A stretch of 38,150 nt of DNA from Nemertoderma westbladi (GCA_032718475.1 JAUCBJ010007723.1:1-38150), one strand, 5' to 3'. Positions 8,571 to 20,689 are shown, counted from the stretch's first letter. The notes: generated by a model not told the origin, from the letters alone. Numbers and translations: made by a program.

Positions 8571-8866
8571 CTAAATAATGACAGATAATTTAAAAAATTG
8601 TCAAATAAATATAATCCATTAAGTCTCAATGAGTTGGTTACTATGGTTACTATATCATTAGAATTTATCTTGAACATAATTTCTATAATTTTCATTTTTT
8701 CAGTTTTGCCCACTTCAGTAGGTCAACTTCGAAGTCCACTTTAAGCTTACATGGCAAGCGATAACGTAATACAATGACTTATCATTAGATTTTAGCACTG
8801 GCAATTGCCAAGGATACATTAGTTAAACAATAAAAAAATATTAGACAATTATTACATTAGGTATTA
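8571..8866. other. Intronic AT-rich spacer
   Basis: Only AT-rich sequence is seen between the predicted exon acceptor and the SINE. There is no coding signal or repeat beyond short A/T runs. Confidence 0.5.
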
Positions 8867-9199
8867 CGACGGCGGGGTAGCTCAGTTGGTTCAGCGCCGG
8901 GCCTGCAATCTATTGGTTGTAGGTTCAGCCCCGCCAGGATCGATAAAATGAGAACCAATTAACTAACTGGGAGCAAATCATGTGATAGGAATAGCGCCCA
9001 CCCACCCGTGCCCTCGTGTAGCAGCTATCGAAAGAGGAGCCTTCGGGTCGCCTCCGGCCTCGATCGACTGTTTGCTTGCTGCATTAGGAAGAGGAGCCTT
9101 CGGGTCGCCTCCGGCCTCGGCCTACTGTTTGCTTGCTGCATTAGGTCGCCTCCGGCCTCGGCCGACTGTTTGCTTGCTGCATTGCTGCATTGCTTGCTG
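8867..9199 (+). mobile_element. tRNA-derived SINE-like insertion with GC-rich tandem tail
   Basis: The head (8871-8938) looks like a tRNA. GGCGGGG and CCCCGCC would pair as a 7-bp acceptor stem, TAGCTCAGTTGG is an A box and GGTTCAGCCCC a B box. The D, anticodon and T arms do not pair properly, so it is a SINE head and not a working tRNA. The tail has a ~57-bp GC-rich unit (GAGCCTTCGGGTCGCCTCCG, then a TGTTTGCTTGCTGCATTAG end) in two full copies and one partial copy. CATTAGGTATTA flanks the insertion at 8855-8866 and 9200-9211, a likely target-site duplication. Part of it (CATTAG) is also the end of the tail unit, which weakens this. Confidence 0.7.
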
Positions 9200-9200
9200 C
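9033..9200 (+). repeat. GC-rich ~57-bp tandem repeat, about 2.5 units
   Basis: Units begin near 9033 and 9090, with a shortened third beginning near 9145. Each carries TCGCCTCCGGCCTCG and TGTTTGCTTGCTGCATT. The GC content contrasts sharply with the AT-rich surroundings. The end shows extra slippage (TGCTGCATTGCTGCATTGCT). Confidence 0.85.
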
Positions 9201-9211
9201 ATTAGGTATTA

Positions 9212-10491
9212 AATTAAACACACAATTTTATTAATTTATTATTAATAAGATTATAAACTGCTTAATAGGGTGAAAGGGAGTAATATTAATAAGAGTTGTA
9301 ATCTCAGTAAAACGAAGCCAAGACCAAGCAATGATAAAAACATACGACAATAGGCCTATTAATTATGTTCGAAATTATATGGTCGAAGCGGAATAAAGAA
9401 GAGACGGGACTATACATTAATGGGTAAATCCAGATATTTTGTTTTAGACTTTAAGATTAATTTTTAGAGAAAATAGTTGCAGGAAAACGAATCCGTGGTA
9501 ATTGAGAAATTATTCAAAAAAGGGACGTAAAAATTATCAATAAATTTAATCATCTCTGTTGGCTTTATTTTTCGTCTTTGGAGTGTAAATCTAGATCGTT
9601 TTCAATTTCACCAATAACTTCCGGAGATATTATAAAATTTCAAAGGTATGCATTTTGACATGTAAATCGATATAATTATAATGATTTGTTTATTAAGGGA
9701 GATGGTGTATATCGTTTTAATTATATTTTGTCATACGCAGATGCTACAGTACCATTGTTCAATGTTCGAGTCATTTTATCGAGAAATTACAATATACATA
9801 TATATATCCATTGCGGTCAAAAATGAGGTCGACAAACCCCAATTTTTGTTTCCCATTTGTATCTTCACCAGCTAATGTCTAGAACATATTCAAAATCTCA
9901 ATCAAGGCTGTCTCCGGGGTAAAAGTGGTTCCATCTCCAGTCTTCCATGACAAGCAGAAGCAGTGAATCAGATGCAAAATTATCAAGGTAACATTTAGAA
10001 TAAAGACATAAAGGAATTACTCGAAAATAAATTACCTTTAAAGGAAACCAGTAAGAAGCGTGTTAGCCAATAAGAATTAGGCATTACCAAAAACCAACCA
10101 ATCAAAGCATAACAAATTATAAATTACTTATATTTCACCTAATTGTAGGAATCTTTTAAAAAAAAACAAGCAAATTACTATGATTTGATATCGAAGTAAA
10201 CTGTAGGTAGACATTGTAGAAAGTAAACCAATCACCATGGGATGGCTAAAGAATAGAAGTACCCATTACCGATCAAAATAAATTAAAAAATTTAATTATA
10301 GTTATATACGGTGTGGTCCACAACTGTCACTACACACTGTAACAAAACCTTAGCAAATTTCCTTACTTTGCTGTGGGATTTTTCTGTACAAGGAAGTGAG
10401 GCGCAAGTGAATGATGCATAATTATTTGATAATGCAAACATCTATACACTTGCGACTTCCGTGGATACTTAATTGGACACTACTGGGAGGG

Positions 10492-10493
<2 letters not shown>
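9212..10493. other. Non-coding intronic stretch
   Basis: AT-rich sequence without recognisable genes. Short open frames (for example 9681-9875) are low in complexity and resemble no family. Confidence 0.55.

Positions 10494-10519
<26 letters not shown>
10494..10519 (+). repeat. Uninterrupted run of 26 guanines
   Basis: Counting directly, G runs from 10494 to 10519. It is preceded by GGGAGGGGA and followed by AGTTGGGG. It has strong G-quadruplex potential on the plus strand, which would be the non-template strand for UNC80 only if that gene were on plus; here G is on the template strand of the minus-strand gene. The true length may be uncertain in any assembly. Confidence 0.95.
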
Positions 10520-10522
<3 letters not shown>

Positions 10523-11305
10523 TGGGGATATCAGATGGGGTAGCTCTTGATGGATTTGCTAGGATCGTCGATCTGGAACTCACTGTGCACTGTACTGGAT
10601 GTACAGTATGTTCTGGAATTCCAGTAGGCCTACCTAAAAAATGTGTTAATTGAATATGCCGAAAAAAGATATGGGAGAAAAAACCCATTGATAAAAAACA
10701 TAGGGCTACGTAATCTTGTCTTGAGGTTTTCTTTGTAGTGATAGTTGTGGGCCACCGTCATTATAGGAAACCAAAAAAGCAAACCAATCACCAGGCGCGC
10801 TTTAAAGATAGGCAGAACCAAAAGCACATCACCACAAAAGATTCGTCTGATTCTGATAGCCAAACTACATGCACTAATCAGTAAGGAAGTAGTACCTTAT
10901 GGAATATAGACCACGGTAACAGCAACTGAAATAACAATACGTATTGTACTAAGCTATACTGAAGAAAATGAAACCTACAGTGTTAAAAGACTTTTACACG
11001 ATATTAGGTAGCTAGGTCTAGACCTGATTTTATTACATACCGAAACGGGTGAGAGATATATAAGAAATATATTATTGAAAATATTTGTATTACAATGCTA
11101 AACGTACAATTGTAATTTTTATTACTAAACTTTTTTGTACTTCGTTCAGGTAAAAATGAACAGAAAACGTAAAATCGAATCAAAAACTTCCTATCAGTTT
11201 AGCCTATCAGCCAAAAATAGCAATGTTAGCTTTAGCTCGACCAATAAGACATTAATGATAAATGACAATAGCAAAAAAAATGGACTTATTGTAAATACTA
11301 GATAA
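10520..11305. other. Non-coding intronic stretch
   Basis: AT-rich sequence with nothing recognisable between the G tract and the satellite. The open frames around the G tract on both strands are artefacts of low complexity. Confidence 0.5.
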
Positions 11306-14300
11306 CACCAACGAGCTTACTGAACCAGGAAAGCAACGAGCTTACTGAACTAGGAAAGCAACGAGCTTACTGAACCAGGAAAGCAACGAGCTTACTGAAC
11401 CAGGAAAGCAACGAGCTTACTGAACAGGAAAGCAACGAGGTTACTGAACCAGGAAAGCAACGAGCTTACTGAACCAGGAAAGCAACGAGCTTACTGAACC
11501 AGGGAAGCAACGAGCTTACTGAACTAGGAAAGCAACGAGCTTACTGAACCAGGAAAGCAACGAGCTTACTGAACCAGGAAAGCAACGAGCTTACTGAACC
11601 AGGAAAGCAACGAGTTTACTGAATCAGGAAAGCAACGAGCTTACTGAACCAGGAAAGCAACGAGCTTACTGAACTAGGAAAGCAACGAGCTTACTGAACA
11701 GGAAAGCAACGAGGTTACTGAATCAGGAAAGCAACGAGCTTACTGAACCAGGAAAGCAACGAGCTTACTGAACTAGGAAAGCAACGAGCTTACTGAACAG
11801 GAAAGCAACGAGGTTACTGAACCAGGAAAGCAACGAGCTTACTGAACCAGGGAAGCAACGAGCTTACTGAACTAGGAAAGCAACGAGCTTACTGAACAGG
11901 AAAGCAACGAGCATACTGAATCAGGAAAGCAACGAGCTTACTGAACCAGGAAAGCAACGAGCTTACTGAACTAGGAAAGCAACGAGCTTACTGAACAGGA
12001 AAGCAACGAGGTTACTGAACCAGGAAAGCAACGAGCTTACTGAACCAGGGAAGCAACGAGCTTACTGAACTAGGAAAGCAACAAGCTTACTGAATCAGGA
12101 AAGCAACGAGCTTACTGAACCAGGAAAGCAACGAGCTTACTGAACTAGGAAAGCAACGAGCTTACTGAACCAGGGAAGCAACGAGCTTACTGAATCAGGA
12201 AAGCAACGAGGTTACTGAACCAGGAAAGCAACGAGCTTACTGAACCAGGGAAGCAACGAGCTTACTGAACTAGGAAAGCAACGAGCTTACTGAACCAGGG
12301 AAGCAACGAGTTTACTGAACCAGGAAAGCAACGAGCTTACTGAACAGGAAAGCAACGAGCTTACTGAACCAGGGAAGCAACGAGTTTACTGAACCAGGAA
12401 AGCAACGAGCTTACTGAACAGGAAAGCAACGAGCTTACTGAACTAGGAAAGCAACGAGCTTACTGAATCAGGAAAGCAACGAGCTTACTGAACCAGGAAA
12501 GCAACGAGCTTACTGAACCAGGGAAGCAACGAGTTTACTGAACCAGGAAAGCAACGAGCTTACTGAACAGGAAAGCAACGAGCTTACTGAACCAGGAGAG
12601 CAACGAGCTTACTGAACCAGGAAAGCAACGAGCTTACTGAACAGGAAAGCAACGAGGTTACTGAACCAGGAAAGCAACGAGCTTACTGAACCAGGAAAGC
12701 AACGAGCTTACTGAACCAGGGAAGCAACGAGCTTACTGAACCAGGAAAGCAACAAGCTTACTGAACCAGGGAAGCAACGAGCTTACTGAATCAGGAAAGC
12801 AACGAGCTTACTGAACCAGGAAAGCAACAAGCTTACTGAACCAGGAAAGCAACGAGTTTACTGAACCAGGGAAGCAACGAGCTTACTGAACAGGAAAGCA
12901 ACGAGCTTACTGAATCAGGAAAGCAACGAGCTTACTGAACCAGGAAAGCAACGAGGTTACTGAACCAGGAAAGCAACGAGGTTACTGAACAGGAAAGCAA
13001 CGAGCTTACTGAACCAGGAGAGCAACGAGCTTACTGAACCAGGAAAGCAACGAGCTTACTGAACCAGGGAAGCAACGAGCTTACTGAATCAGGAAAGCAA
13101 CGAGCTTACTGAACCAGGAGAGCAACGAGCTTACTGAATCAGGGAAGCAACGAGCTTACTGAACAGGAAAGCAACGAGCTTACTGAACCAGGAAAGCAAC
13201 GAGCTTACTGAACCAGGGAAGCAACGAGCTTACTGAACCAGGAGAGCAACGAGCTTACTGAACAGGAAAGCAACGAGCTTACTGAACAGGAAAGCAACGA
13301 GCTTACTGAACAGGAAAGCAACGAGCTTACTGAACCAGGAAAGCAACGAGCTTACTGAATCAGGAAAGCAACGAGCTTACTGAACAGGAAAGCAACGAGC
13401 TTACTAAACCAGGAGAGCAACAAGCTTACTGAACCAGGAAAGCAACGAGTTTACTGAACCAGGGAAGCAACGAGCTTACTGAACAGGAAAGCAACGAGCT
13501 TACTGAACCAGGAAAGCAACGAGCTTACTGAATCAGGAAAGCAACGAGCTTACTGAACCAGGAAAGCAACGAGCTTACTGAACCAGGGAAGCAACGAGCT
13601 TACTGAACCAGGAAAGCAACGAGCTTACTGAACAGGAAAGCAACGAGCTTACTGAATCAGGAAAGCAACGAGCTTACTGAACAGGAAAGCAACGAGCTTA
13701 CTAAACCAGGAGAGCAACAAGCTTACTGAACCAAGAAAGCAACGAGCTTACTGAACCAGGAAAGCAACGAGCTTACTGAACAGGAAAGCAACGAGCTTAC
13801 TGAACCAGGGAAGCAACGAGCTTACTGAATCAGGAAAGCAACGAGCTTACTGAACAGGAAAGCAACGAGCTTACTGAACAGGAAAGCAACGAGCTTACTG
13901 AACCAGGAAAGCAACGAGCTTACTGAACCAGGGAAGCAACGAGCTTACTGAACCAGGGAAGCAACGAGCTTACTGAACCAGGAAAGCAACGAGCTTACTG
14001 AACCAGGAAAGCAACGAGCTTACTGAACCAGGAAAGCAACGAGCTTACTGAACCAGGGAAGCAACGAGCTTACTGAACCAGGGAAGCAACGAGCTTACTG
14101 AACCAGGAAAGCAACGAGCTTACTGAACAGGAAAGCAACGAGCTTACTGAACAGGAAAGCAACGAGCTTACTGAACCAGGAAAGCAACGAGCTTACTGAA
14201 TCAGGGAAGCAACGAGCTTACTGAACAGGAAAGCAACGAGCTTACTGAACCAGGGAAGCAACGAGCTTACTGAACCAGGGAAGCAACGAGCTTACTGAAC

Positions 14301-17264
14301 CAGGGAAGCAACGAGCTTACTAAACCAGGAGAGCAACAAGCTTACTGAACCAGGAAAGCAACGAGTTTACTGAACCAGGGAAGCAACGAGCTTACTGAAC
14401 CAGGAAAGCAACGAGCTTACTGAATCAGGGAAGCAACGAGCTTACTGAACAGGAAAGCAACGAGCTTACTGAACCAGGAAAGCAACGAGCTTACTGAACA
14501 GGAAAGCAACGAGCTTACTAAACCAGGAGAGCAACAAGCTTACTGAACCAGGAAAGCAACGAGCTTGCTGAACCAGGAAAGCAACGAGCTTACTGAACCA
14601 GGAAAGCAACGAGCTTACTGAATCAGGAAAGCAACGAGCTTACTGAACAGGAAAGCAACGAGCTTACTAAACCAGGAGAGCAACAAGCTTACTGAACCAG
14701 GAAAGCAACGAGTTTACTGAACCAGGGAAGCAACGAGCTTACTGAACAGGAAAGCAACGAGCTTACTGAACCAGGGAAGCAACGAGCTTACTGAATCAGG
14801 GAAGCAACGAGCTTACTGAACAGGAAAGCAACGAGCTTACTGAATCAGGAAAGCAACGAGCTTACTGAATCAGGAAAGCAACGAGCTTACTGAACCAGGG
14901 AAGCAACGAGCTTACTGAACCAGGAAAGCAACGAGCTTACTGAACCAGGAGAGCAACGAGCTTACTGAACCAGGGAAGCAACGAGCTTACTGAATCAGGA
15001 AAGCAACGAGCTTACTGAACCAGGAGAGCAACGAGCTTACTGAACAGGAAAGCAACGAGCTTACTGAACCAGGAAAGCAACGAGCTTACTGAACCAGGAA
15101 AGCAACGAGCTTACTGAACAGGAAAGCAACGAGCTTACTGAACAGGAAAGCAACGAGCTTACTGAATCAGGAAAGCAACGAGCTTACTGAACAGGAAAGC
15201 AACGAGCTTACTAAACCAGGAGAGCAACAAGCTTACTGAACCAGGAAAGCAACGAGTTTACTGAACCAGGGAAGCAACGAGCTTACTGAATCAGGAAAGC
15301 AACGAGCTTACTGAATCAGGAAAGCAACGAGCTTACTGAACCAGGAAAGCAACGAGCTTACTGAACCAGGGAAGCAACGAGCTTACTGAACTAGGAAAGC
15401 AACGAGTTTACTGAACCAGGGAAGCAACGAGCTTACTGAATCAGGAAAGCAACGAGCTTACTGAACAGGAAAGCAACGAGCTTACTGAACCAGGAAAGCA
15501 ACGAGCTTACTGAATCAGGAAAGCAACAAGCTTACTGAATCAGGAAAGCAACGAGCTTACTGAGCCAGGAAAGCAACGAGCTTACTGAACCAGGGAAGCA
15601 ACGAGCTTACTGAACAGGAAAGCAACGAGCTTACTGAACCAGGAAAGCAACGAGCTTACTGAATCAGGAAAGCAACGAGCTTACTGAACAGGAAAGCAAC
15701 GAGCTTACTAAACCAGGAGAGCAACAAGCTTACTGAACTTGGAAAGCAACGAGCTTACTGAACCAGGAAAGCAACGAGCTTACTGAACCAGGAAAGCAAC
15801 GAGCTTACTGAACCAGGGAAGCAACGAGCTTACTGAACAGGAAAGCAACGAGCTTACTGAACCAGGAAAGCAACGAGCTTACTGAATCAGGAAAGCAACG
15901 AGCTTACTGAACAGGAAAGCAACGAGCTTACTAAACCAGGAGAGCAACAAGCTTACTGAACTTGGAAAGCAACGAGCTTACTGAACCAGGAAAGCAACGA
16001 GCTTACTGAACAGGAAAGCAACGAGCTTACTAAACCAGGAGAGCAACAAGCTTACTGAACTTGGAAAGCAACGAGCTTACTGAACAGGAAAGCAACGAGC
16101 TTACTGAACCAGGAAAGCAACGAGCTTACTGAATCAGGGAAGCAACGAGCTTACTGAACAGGAAAGCAACGAGCTTACTGAATCAGGAAAGCAACGAGCT
16201 TACTGAACCAGGGAAGCAACGAGCTTACTGAACCAGGGAAGCAACGAGCTTACTGAACCAGGAAAGCAACGAGCTTACTGAACAGGTAAGCAACGAGCTT
16301 ACTAAACCAGGAGAGCAACAAGCTTACTGAACCAGGAAAGCAACGAGCTTACTGAACCAGGAAAGCAACGAGCTTACTGAACCAGGAAAGCAACGAGCTT
16401 ACTGAATCAGGAAAGCAACGAGCTTACTGAACAGGAAAGCAACGAGCTTACTAAACCAGGAGAGCAACAAGCTTACTGAACCAGGAAAGCAACGAGTTTA
16501 CTGAACCAGGAAAGCAACGAGCTTACTGAACAGGAAAGCAACGAGCTTACTGAACCAGGAAAGCAACGAGCTTACTGAACCAGGGAAGCAACGAGCTTAC
16601 TGAACAGGAAAGCAACGAGCTTACTGAACCAGGGAAGCAACGAGCTTACTGAACTAGGAAAGCAACGAGTTTACTGAACCAGGGAAGCAACGAGCTTACT
16701 GAATCAGGAAAGCAACGAGCTTACTGAATCAGGAAAGCAACGAGCTTACTGAACCAGGAAAGCAACGAGCTTACTGAACCAGGGAAGCAACGAGCTTACT
16801 GAACAGGAAAGCAACGAGCTTACTGAACCAGGAAAGCAACGAGCTTACTGAATCAGGAAAGCAACGAGCTTACTGAACAGGAAAGCAACGAGCTTACTGA
16901 ACCAGGAAAGCAACGAGCTTACTGAACCAGGAAAGCAACGAGCTTACTGAATCAGGAAAGCAACGAGCTTACTGAACAGGAAAGCAACGAGCTTACTGAA
17001 CCAGGAAAGCAACGAGGTTACTGAACCAGGAAAGCAACGAGCTTACTGAACCAGGAAAGCAACGAGTTTACTGAACCAGGGAAGCAACGAGCTTACTGAA
17101 CAGGAAAGCAACGAGCTTACTGAATCAGGAAAGCAACGAGCTTACTGAACCAGGAAAGCAACGAGCTTACTGAATCAGGAGAGCAACGAGCTTACTGAAC
17201 CAGGAAAGCAACGAGCTTACTGAATCAGGAAAGCAACAAGCTTACTGAACCAGGAAAGCAAAAG
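11306..17264. repeat. ~6-kb satellite of 24/25-bp units
   Basis: The unit is CAACGAGCTTACTGAACCAG followed by GAAAG (25 bp). A common 24-bp variant has GAACAGG in place of GAACCAGG. About 240 head-to-tail units are present. Variants involve GAGCTT/GAGGTT/GAGTTT/CAAGCTT, AACC/AATC/AACT, and GGAAAG/GGGAAG/GGAGAG. The units are not a multiple of three and contain TGA, so no long frame exists. A composite variant (CTAAACCAGGAGAGCAACAA) appears 11 times, all between 13.4 and 16.5 kb, showing higher-order amplification. The array lies within the inferred long UNC80 intron. Confidence 0.97.
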
Positions 17265-18309
17265 CTATAAATTAGAAAGGCACCAAAAATATTTTACATT
17301 TTTATTTTGTTTTAATGGGTAAAAAGTAATGTTAAAAAGAAATAAGAAAAAAGTAACGGAAAGAAGCACTATTTCTCACTAAATTTGGTAAAAACTAGGC
17401 AATTTGGGCTTGGTGTCCTGATTCTATGACTTTTATGTAATTAGTGGGGCAGCAGACTTAATGTAGTAAAACTTAAATTAACTAATTTTAATTGACCGAA
17501 ATTCAATTATTCTGTCCGGGTGAGTTAAGTGTTTCTCGAGTTGGGAGGTTTTTTAAAATGCCATCGTGTGCAAAACTCAATACTCAATACACGAGGCAGA
17601 ATATCTGAATTTTTTTACCGAAACGAAATTAGTGACATGGACTTCTTTCCGACACGGTATTTTAGTTTTACTGGAATTGATTGATGCGTAATTTTAACTG
17701 CAGTAGGCCTAACTAACTGCAGTACCAATAAAGGAAACAGCTGAATAATTGTCAATACGATGGTATTTTTATGAATTATCATTAAAATGATGTATACACT
17801 ATTCTTATACTATAATTAATGATGAATTCACCAATTATTTCGATTAACAGAAAAACACAATAATATATAATATCATTTTCATCATGTTCCACATATAATG
17901 TATGAAATGCGGAATTCAGCTTAACTTGCTACAAAAATCCATATCAGTGATTCTATCAGATCATAATTTATTGTAATATTAACTATTAAGGATTCGAATC
18001 TACGAAAACGTTCCTTCGCGCAGCATGAGGCTCAGTTATGAGATACATATTAAAAATGAGCGATTCTATCACAAAATCGATATTTAAGAAATTTAACCAA
18101 ACCCCCAATGGGGTATGGGGATTACATCTGTATAATTTTTAAGTATACTTATTTAAATTTTTACTTGAAAATAATTAATTTCCACTAAAGGGCAAGCAGA
18201 AAAATGATGTTTTTTACCGTAATCAACTTAATTAACAAATTAACTGCTTTTATCTCAGTTTATCGAAGGCCACACGCAAATTCTACTTGTAAAATTTCTA
18301 AACGTTTTG
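17265..18309. other. Non-coding intronic stretch
   Basis: AT-rich sequence follows the satellite abruptly. I see no gene, no clear repeat and no splice-bordered open frame. Confidence 0.5.
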
Positions 18310-18420
18310 AGTTATTAACGTTTAAAAACAAGGACCTACAGAACGACAGATCTACAGACACATCGATTCAGTTAGTGGTACCCGTATGCTAGGTTCGTTT
18401 ACTTTTGCGTCTCGCCCCAC
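18310..18420 (-). repeat. Dispersed repeat, GTGGGGCGAG-head subtype B, minus-strand copy
   Basis: On the minus strand this reads GTGGGGCGAGACGCAAAAGT, then AACGAACC, TAGCATACGGGTACCACTAAC, TGTCTGTAGATCTGTCGTTC and GTTAATAACTC. The blocks are collinear with 6296-6400 and differ by scattered substitutions and by loss of the CGT microsatellite. Confidence 0.75.
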
Positions 18421-18708
18421 AGTAGTAGAAATACTTTCTGCCACTATGGGAAGTAATGATAGCGAGTGAAAGCACTACTTTCTTGTTTTCTAGAAAATTT
18501 AGTGAGAAAAAGTGGATTTTTTAAAGATCAAATATATTAAAGTTTACTATCTATAACAAATAATATATTTAATAACAAACTTAAAACTAAATAATATAAA
18601 ATAATAGACTGAAAAAGTTAAGGAGATAAAGAAGACCATAAAGTCAGCTGGAAGGTCAGTAAATACAGTAGTTTTAGCAGTAATCACTAGGCCTACTCAT
18701 AGACATAA
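18421..18708. other. AT-rich spacer before the 61-bp array
   Basis: Nothing recognisable is seen here; one AGGCCT palindrome lies near 18690. Confidence 0.5.
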
Positions 18709-20053
18709 ACTCACCGGCATAGTTCGACCAATCACAGCCGTGCTCGACACTGGTTTGTGGCCCCTCCCTACTCACCCTTCCTAGTTCGACCAATCACAGC
18801 CGTGCTCGCCCCTGGTTTGTGGCCCCTCCTTACTCACCGGCCTTGTTCGACCAATCACAGCCTTGCTCGCTCCGGTTTGGTGGCCCCTCCATACTCACCG
18901 GTCTAGTTCGACCAATCACAGCCGTGCTCGCCCCTGGTTGGTGGCCCATCCCTACTCCCCTGCCTAGTTCGACCAATCACAGCCGTGCTCGCCCCTGGTT
19001 TGTGGCCCCTCCTTACTCACCGGCCTTGTTCGACCAATCACAGCCTTGCTCGCTCCGGTTTGGTGGCCCCTCCATACTCACCGGTCTAGTTCGACCAATC
19101 ACAGCCGTGCTCGCCCCTGGTTTGTGGCCCCTCCCTACTCACCCTTCCTAGTTCGACCAATCACAGCCGTGCTCGCCCCTGGTTTGTGGCCCCTCCTTAC
19201 TCACCGGCCTTGTTCGACCAATCACAGCCTTGCTCGCTCCGGTTTGGTGGCCCCTCCATACTCACCGGTCTAGTTCGACCAATCACAGCCGTGCTCGCCC
19301 CTGGTTGGTGGCCCATCCCTACTCCCCTGCCTAGTTCGACCAATCACAGCCGTGCTCGCCCCTGGTTTGTGGCCCCTCCTTACTCACCGGCCTTGTTCGA
19401 CCAATCACAGCCTTGCTCGCCCCGGGTTGGTGGCCCCTCCATACTCACCGGCCTAGTTCGAACAATAACAGCCGTGTTCGCCCCTGGTTTGTGGCCCCTC
19501 CATACTCACCGGCCTAGTTCGAACAATAACAGCCGTGATCGCCCCTGGTTTGTGGCCCCTCCCTACTCACCGGCCTAGTTCGACCAATAACAGCCGTGAT
19601 CGTCCCTGGTTTGTGGCCCCTCCCTACTCACCGGCCTAGTTCGACCAATAACAGCCGTGATCGTCCCTGGTTTGTGGCCCCTCCCTACTCACCGGCCTAG
19701 TTCGACCAATAACAGCCGTGCTCGCCCCTGGTTTGGTGGCCCCTCCCTACTCACCGGCCTAGTTCGACCAATAACAGCCGTGATCGTCCCTGGTTTGTGG
19801 CCCCTCCCTACTCACCGGCCTAGTTCGACCAATAACAGCCGTGATCGTCCCTGGTTTGTGGCCCCTCCCTACTCACCGGCCTAGTTCGACCAATAACAGC
19901 CGTGATCGTCCCTGGTTTGTGGCCCCTCCCTACTCACCGGCCTAGTTCGACCAATCACAGCCGTGCTCGCCCCTGGTTTGTGGCCCCTCCCTACTCACCG
20001 GCCTAGTTCGACCAATAACAGCCGTGTTCGACCCTGGTTTGTGGCCCCTCACT
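18709..20053. repeat. 61-bp tandem array, 22 units, each with a CCAAT-type box
   Basis: The unit runs CCGGCCTAGTTCGACCAATA, then ACAGCCGTGATCGTCCCTGG, then TTTGTGGCCCCTCCCTACTCA. Twenty-two units were counted from their CAAT position. Thirteen carry GACCAATCA, seven GACCAATAA and two GAACAATAA. The first half has a six-unit higher-order repeat of 366 bp; the later units are nearly uniform. Several moderate open frames across the array arise only from the repeat. The array lies 475 bp downstream of the UNC80 exon at 20528-20689, in its long intron. Confidence 0.96.
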
Positions 20054-20527
20054 AAATTGCTACGTTCCGGTTGTTCGTCTGTTACCTCGGAAACGTGTAT
20101 TAAAGGAATTGGAGTCGATTGACTACGTTGCCGCTTTTCTTCGCGGACAAAATTAACATCCTAAAAAAGATGTAATAATTAAATGTTGTCTGTTAAATGT
20201 TGTCTGTTAAATGTTGTCTGTTAAGTTCTGTTATTATTTTTATATCTTGTCACTCTTTTATTAAAGTATTTTATTCGCGCACTATATCTTTTATGTTTTT
20301 TCTATACAAATTAAAATTACCCTAGACATTCATTACAGCTTAAAAAGGCCAACGATATTTTCTGGTAAATTTGCGAAATATAATTTTGAATTAAATTTTA
20401 CCACCCATCTGAAATATGTACATTCCAATAAATTGATAATAACAAATAATACATTACTTAATTATAAATAGAAATTACATCAAATTTATCAACCAATGTC
20501 ATTCCAACCACTGGAACATTGGCCTAC
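20054..20527. other. Intronic stretch with a 14-bp triplication
   Basis: TTAAATGTTGTCTG occurs three times in tandem at 20179-20220. The remainder is AT-rich with no coding signal up to the donor site at 20526-20527. Confidence 0.75.
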
Positions 20528-20689
20528 CTGGACTTGTTTGAGCCGCCCCAGAAGATAGTTCAACGACCAGACCAGACCCTCTTCGCTCCAATACATATTA
20601 AATATGGACCGCAGAGCGGCAACATCCAGATGTGTCGCCAAATCGGGTCGGTCGGCGCACTTCGACTTCACATCGGGTGCGGCGGGCAG
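20528..20689 (-). CDS. UNC80: UNC80 exon (THLDVAALR...YWSEEG segment)
   Basis: This 54-codon exon is phase 0 at both ends. An acceptor TTCCAG precedes 20689 and the donor CAG/GTAGGC ends it at 20528. The product includes LPAAPDVKSKCADRP, THLDVAALRSIFNMYWSEEG and WSLNYLLGRLKQVQ. UNC80 of vertebrates has the same conserved pattern: a DVAVLR segment, then HWSEEG, then WSL-Y-LQRL. UNC80 is the large cytoplasmic scaffold of the NALCN sodium-leak channel, which sets neuronal resting excitability. Its frame continues that of 21015-21117 exactly. The next coding exon is thought to be at 8436-8570, about 12 kb away. Confidence 0.88.

Noticed and set aside
8871-8938. Functional tRNA gene
   Set aside because: A and B boxes and the acceptor stem are present, but the D, anticodon and T stems do not pair; flanking direct repeats and a tail point to a SINE.
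8982-9212. Two overlapping ~70-codon frames in the GC-rich tail repeats
   Set aside because: The products simply reiterate the tandem unit of the SINE-like insertion.
10411-10688. Frames on both strands across the G26 tract
   Set aside because: Glycine or proline runs come from the homopolymer and there is no flanking conserved sequence.
11306-17264. CRISPR array
   Set aside because: The units are contiguous with no unique spacers, the DNA is animal, and no cas genes are present; it is a satellite.
18819-19884. Several 75-130-codon frames in the 61-bp array
   Set aside because: 61 is not a multiple of three, so frames shift each unit; the products are compositional artefacts with no domain.
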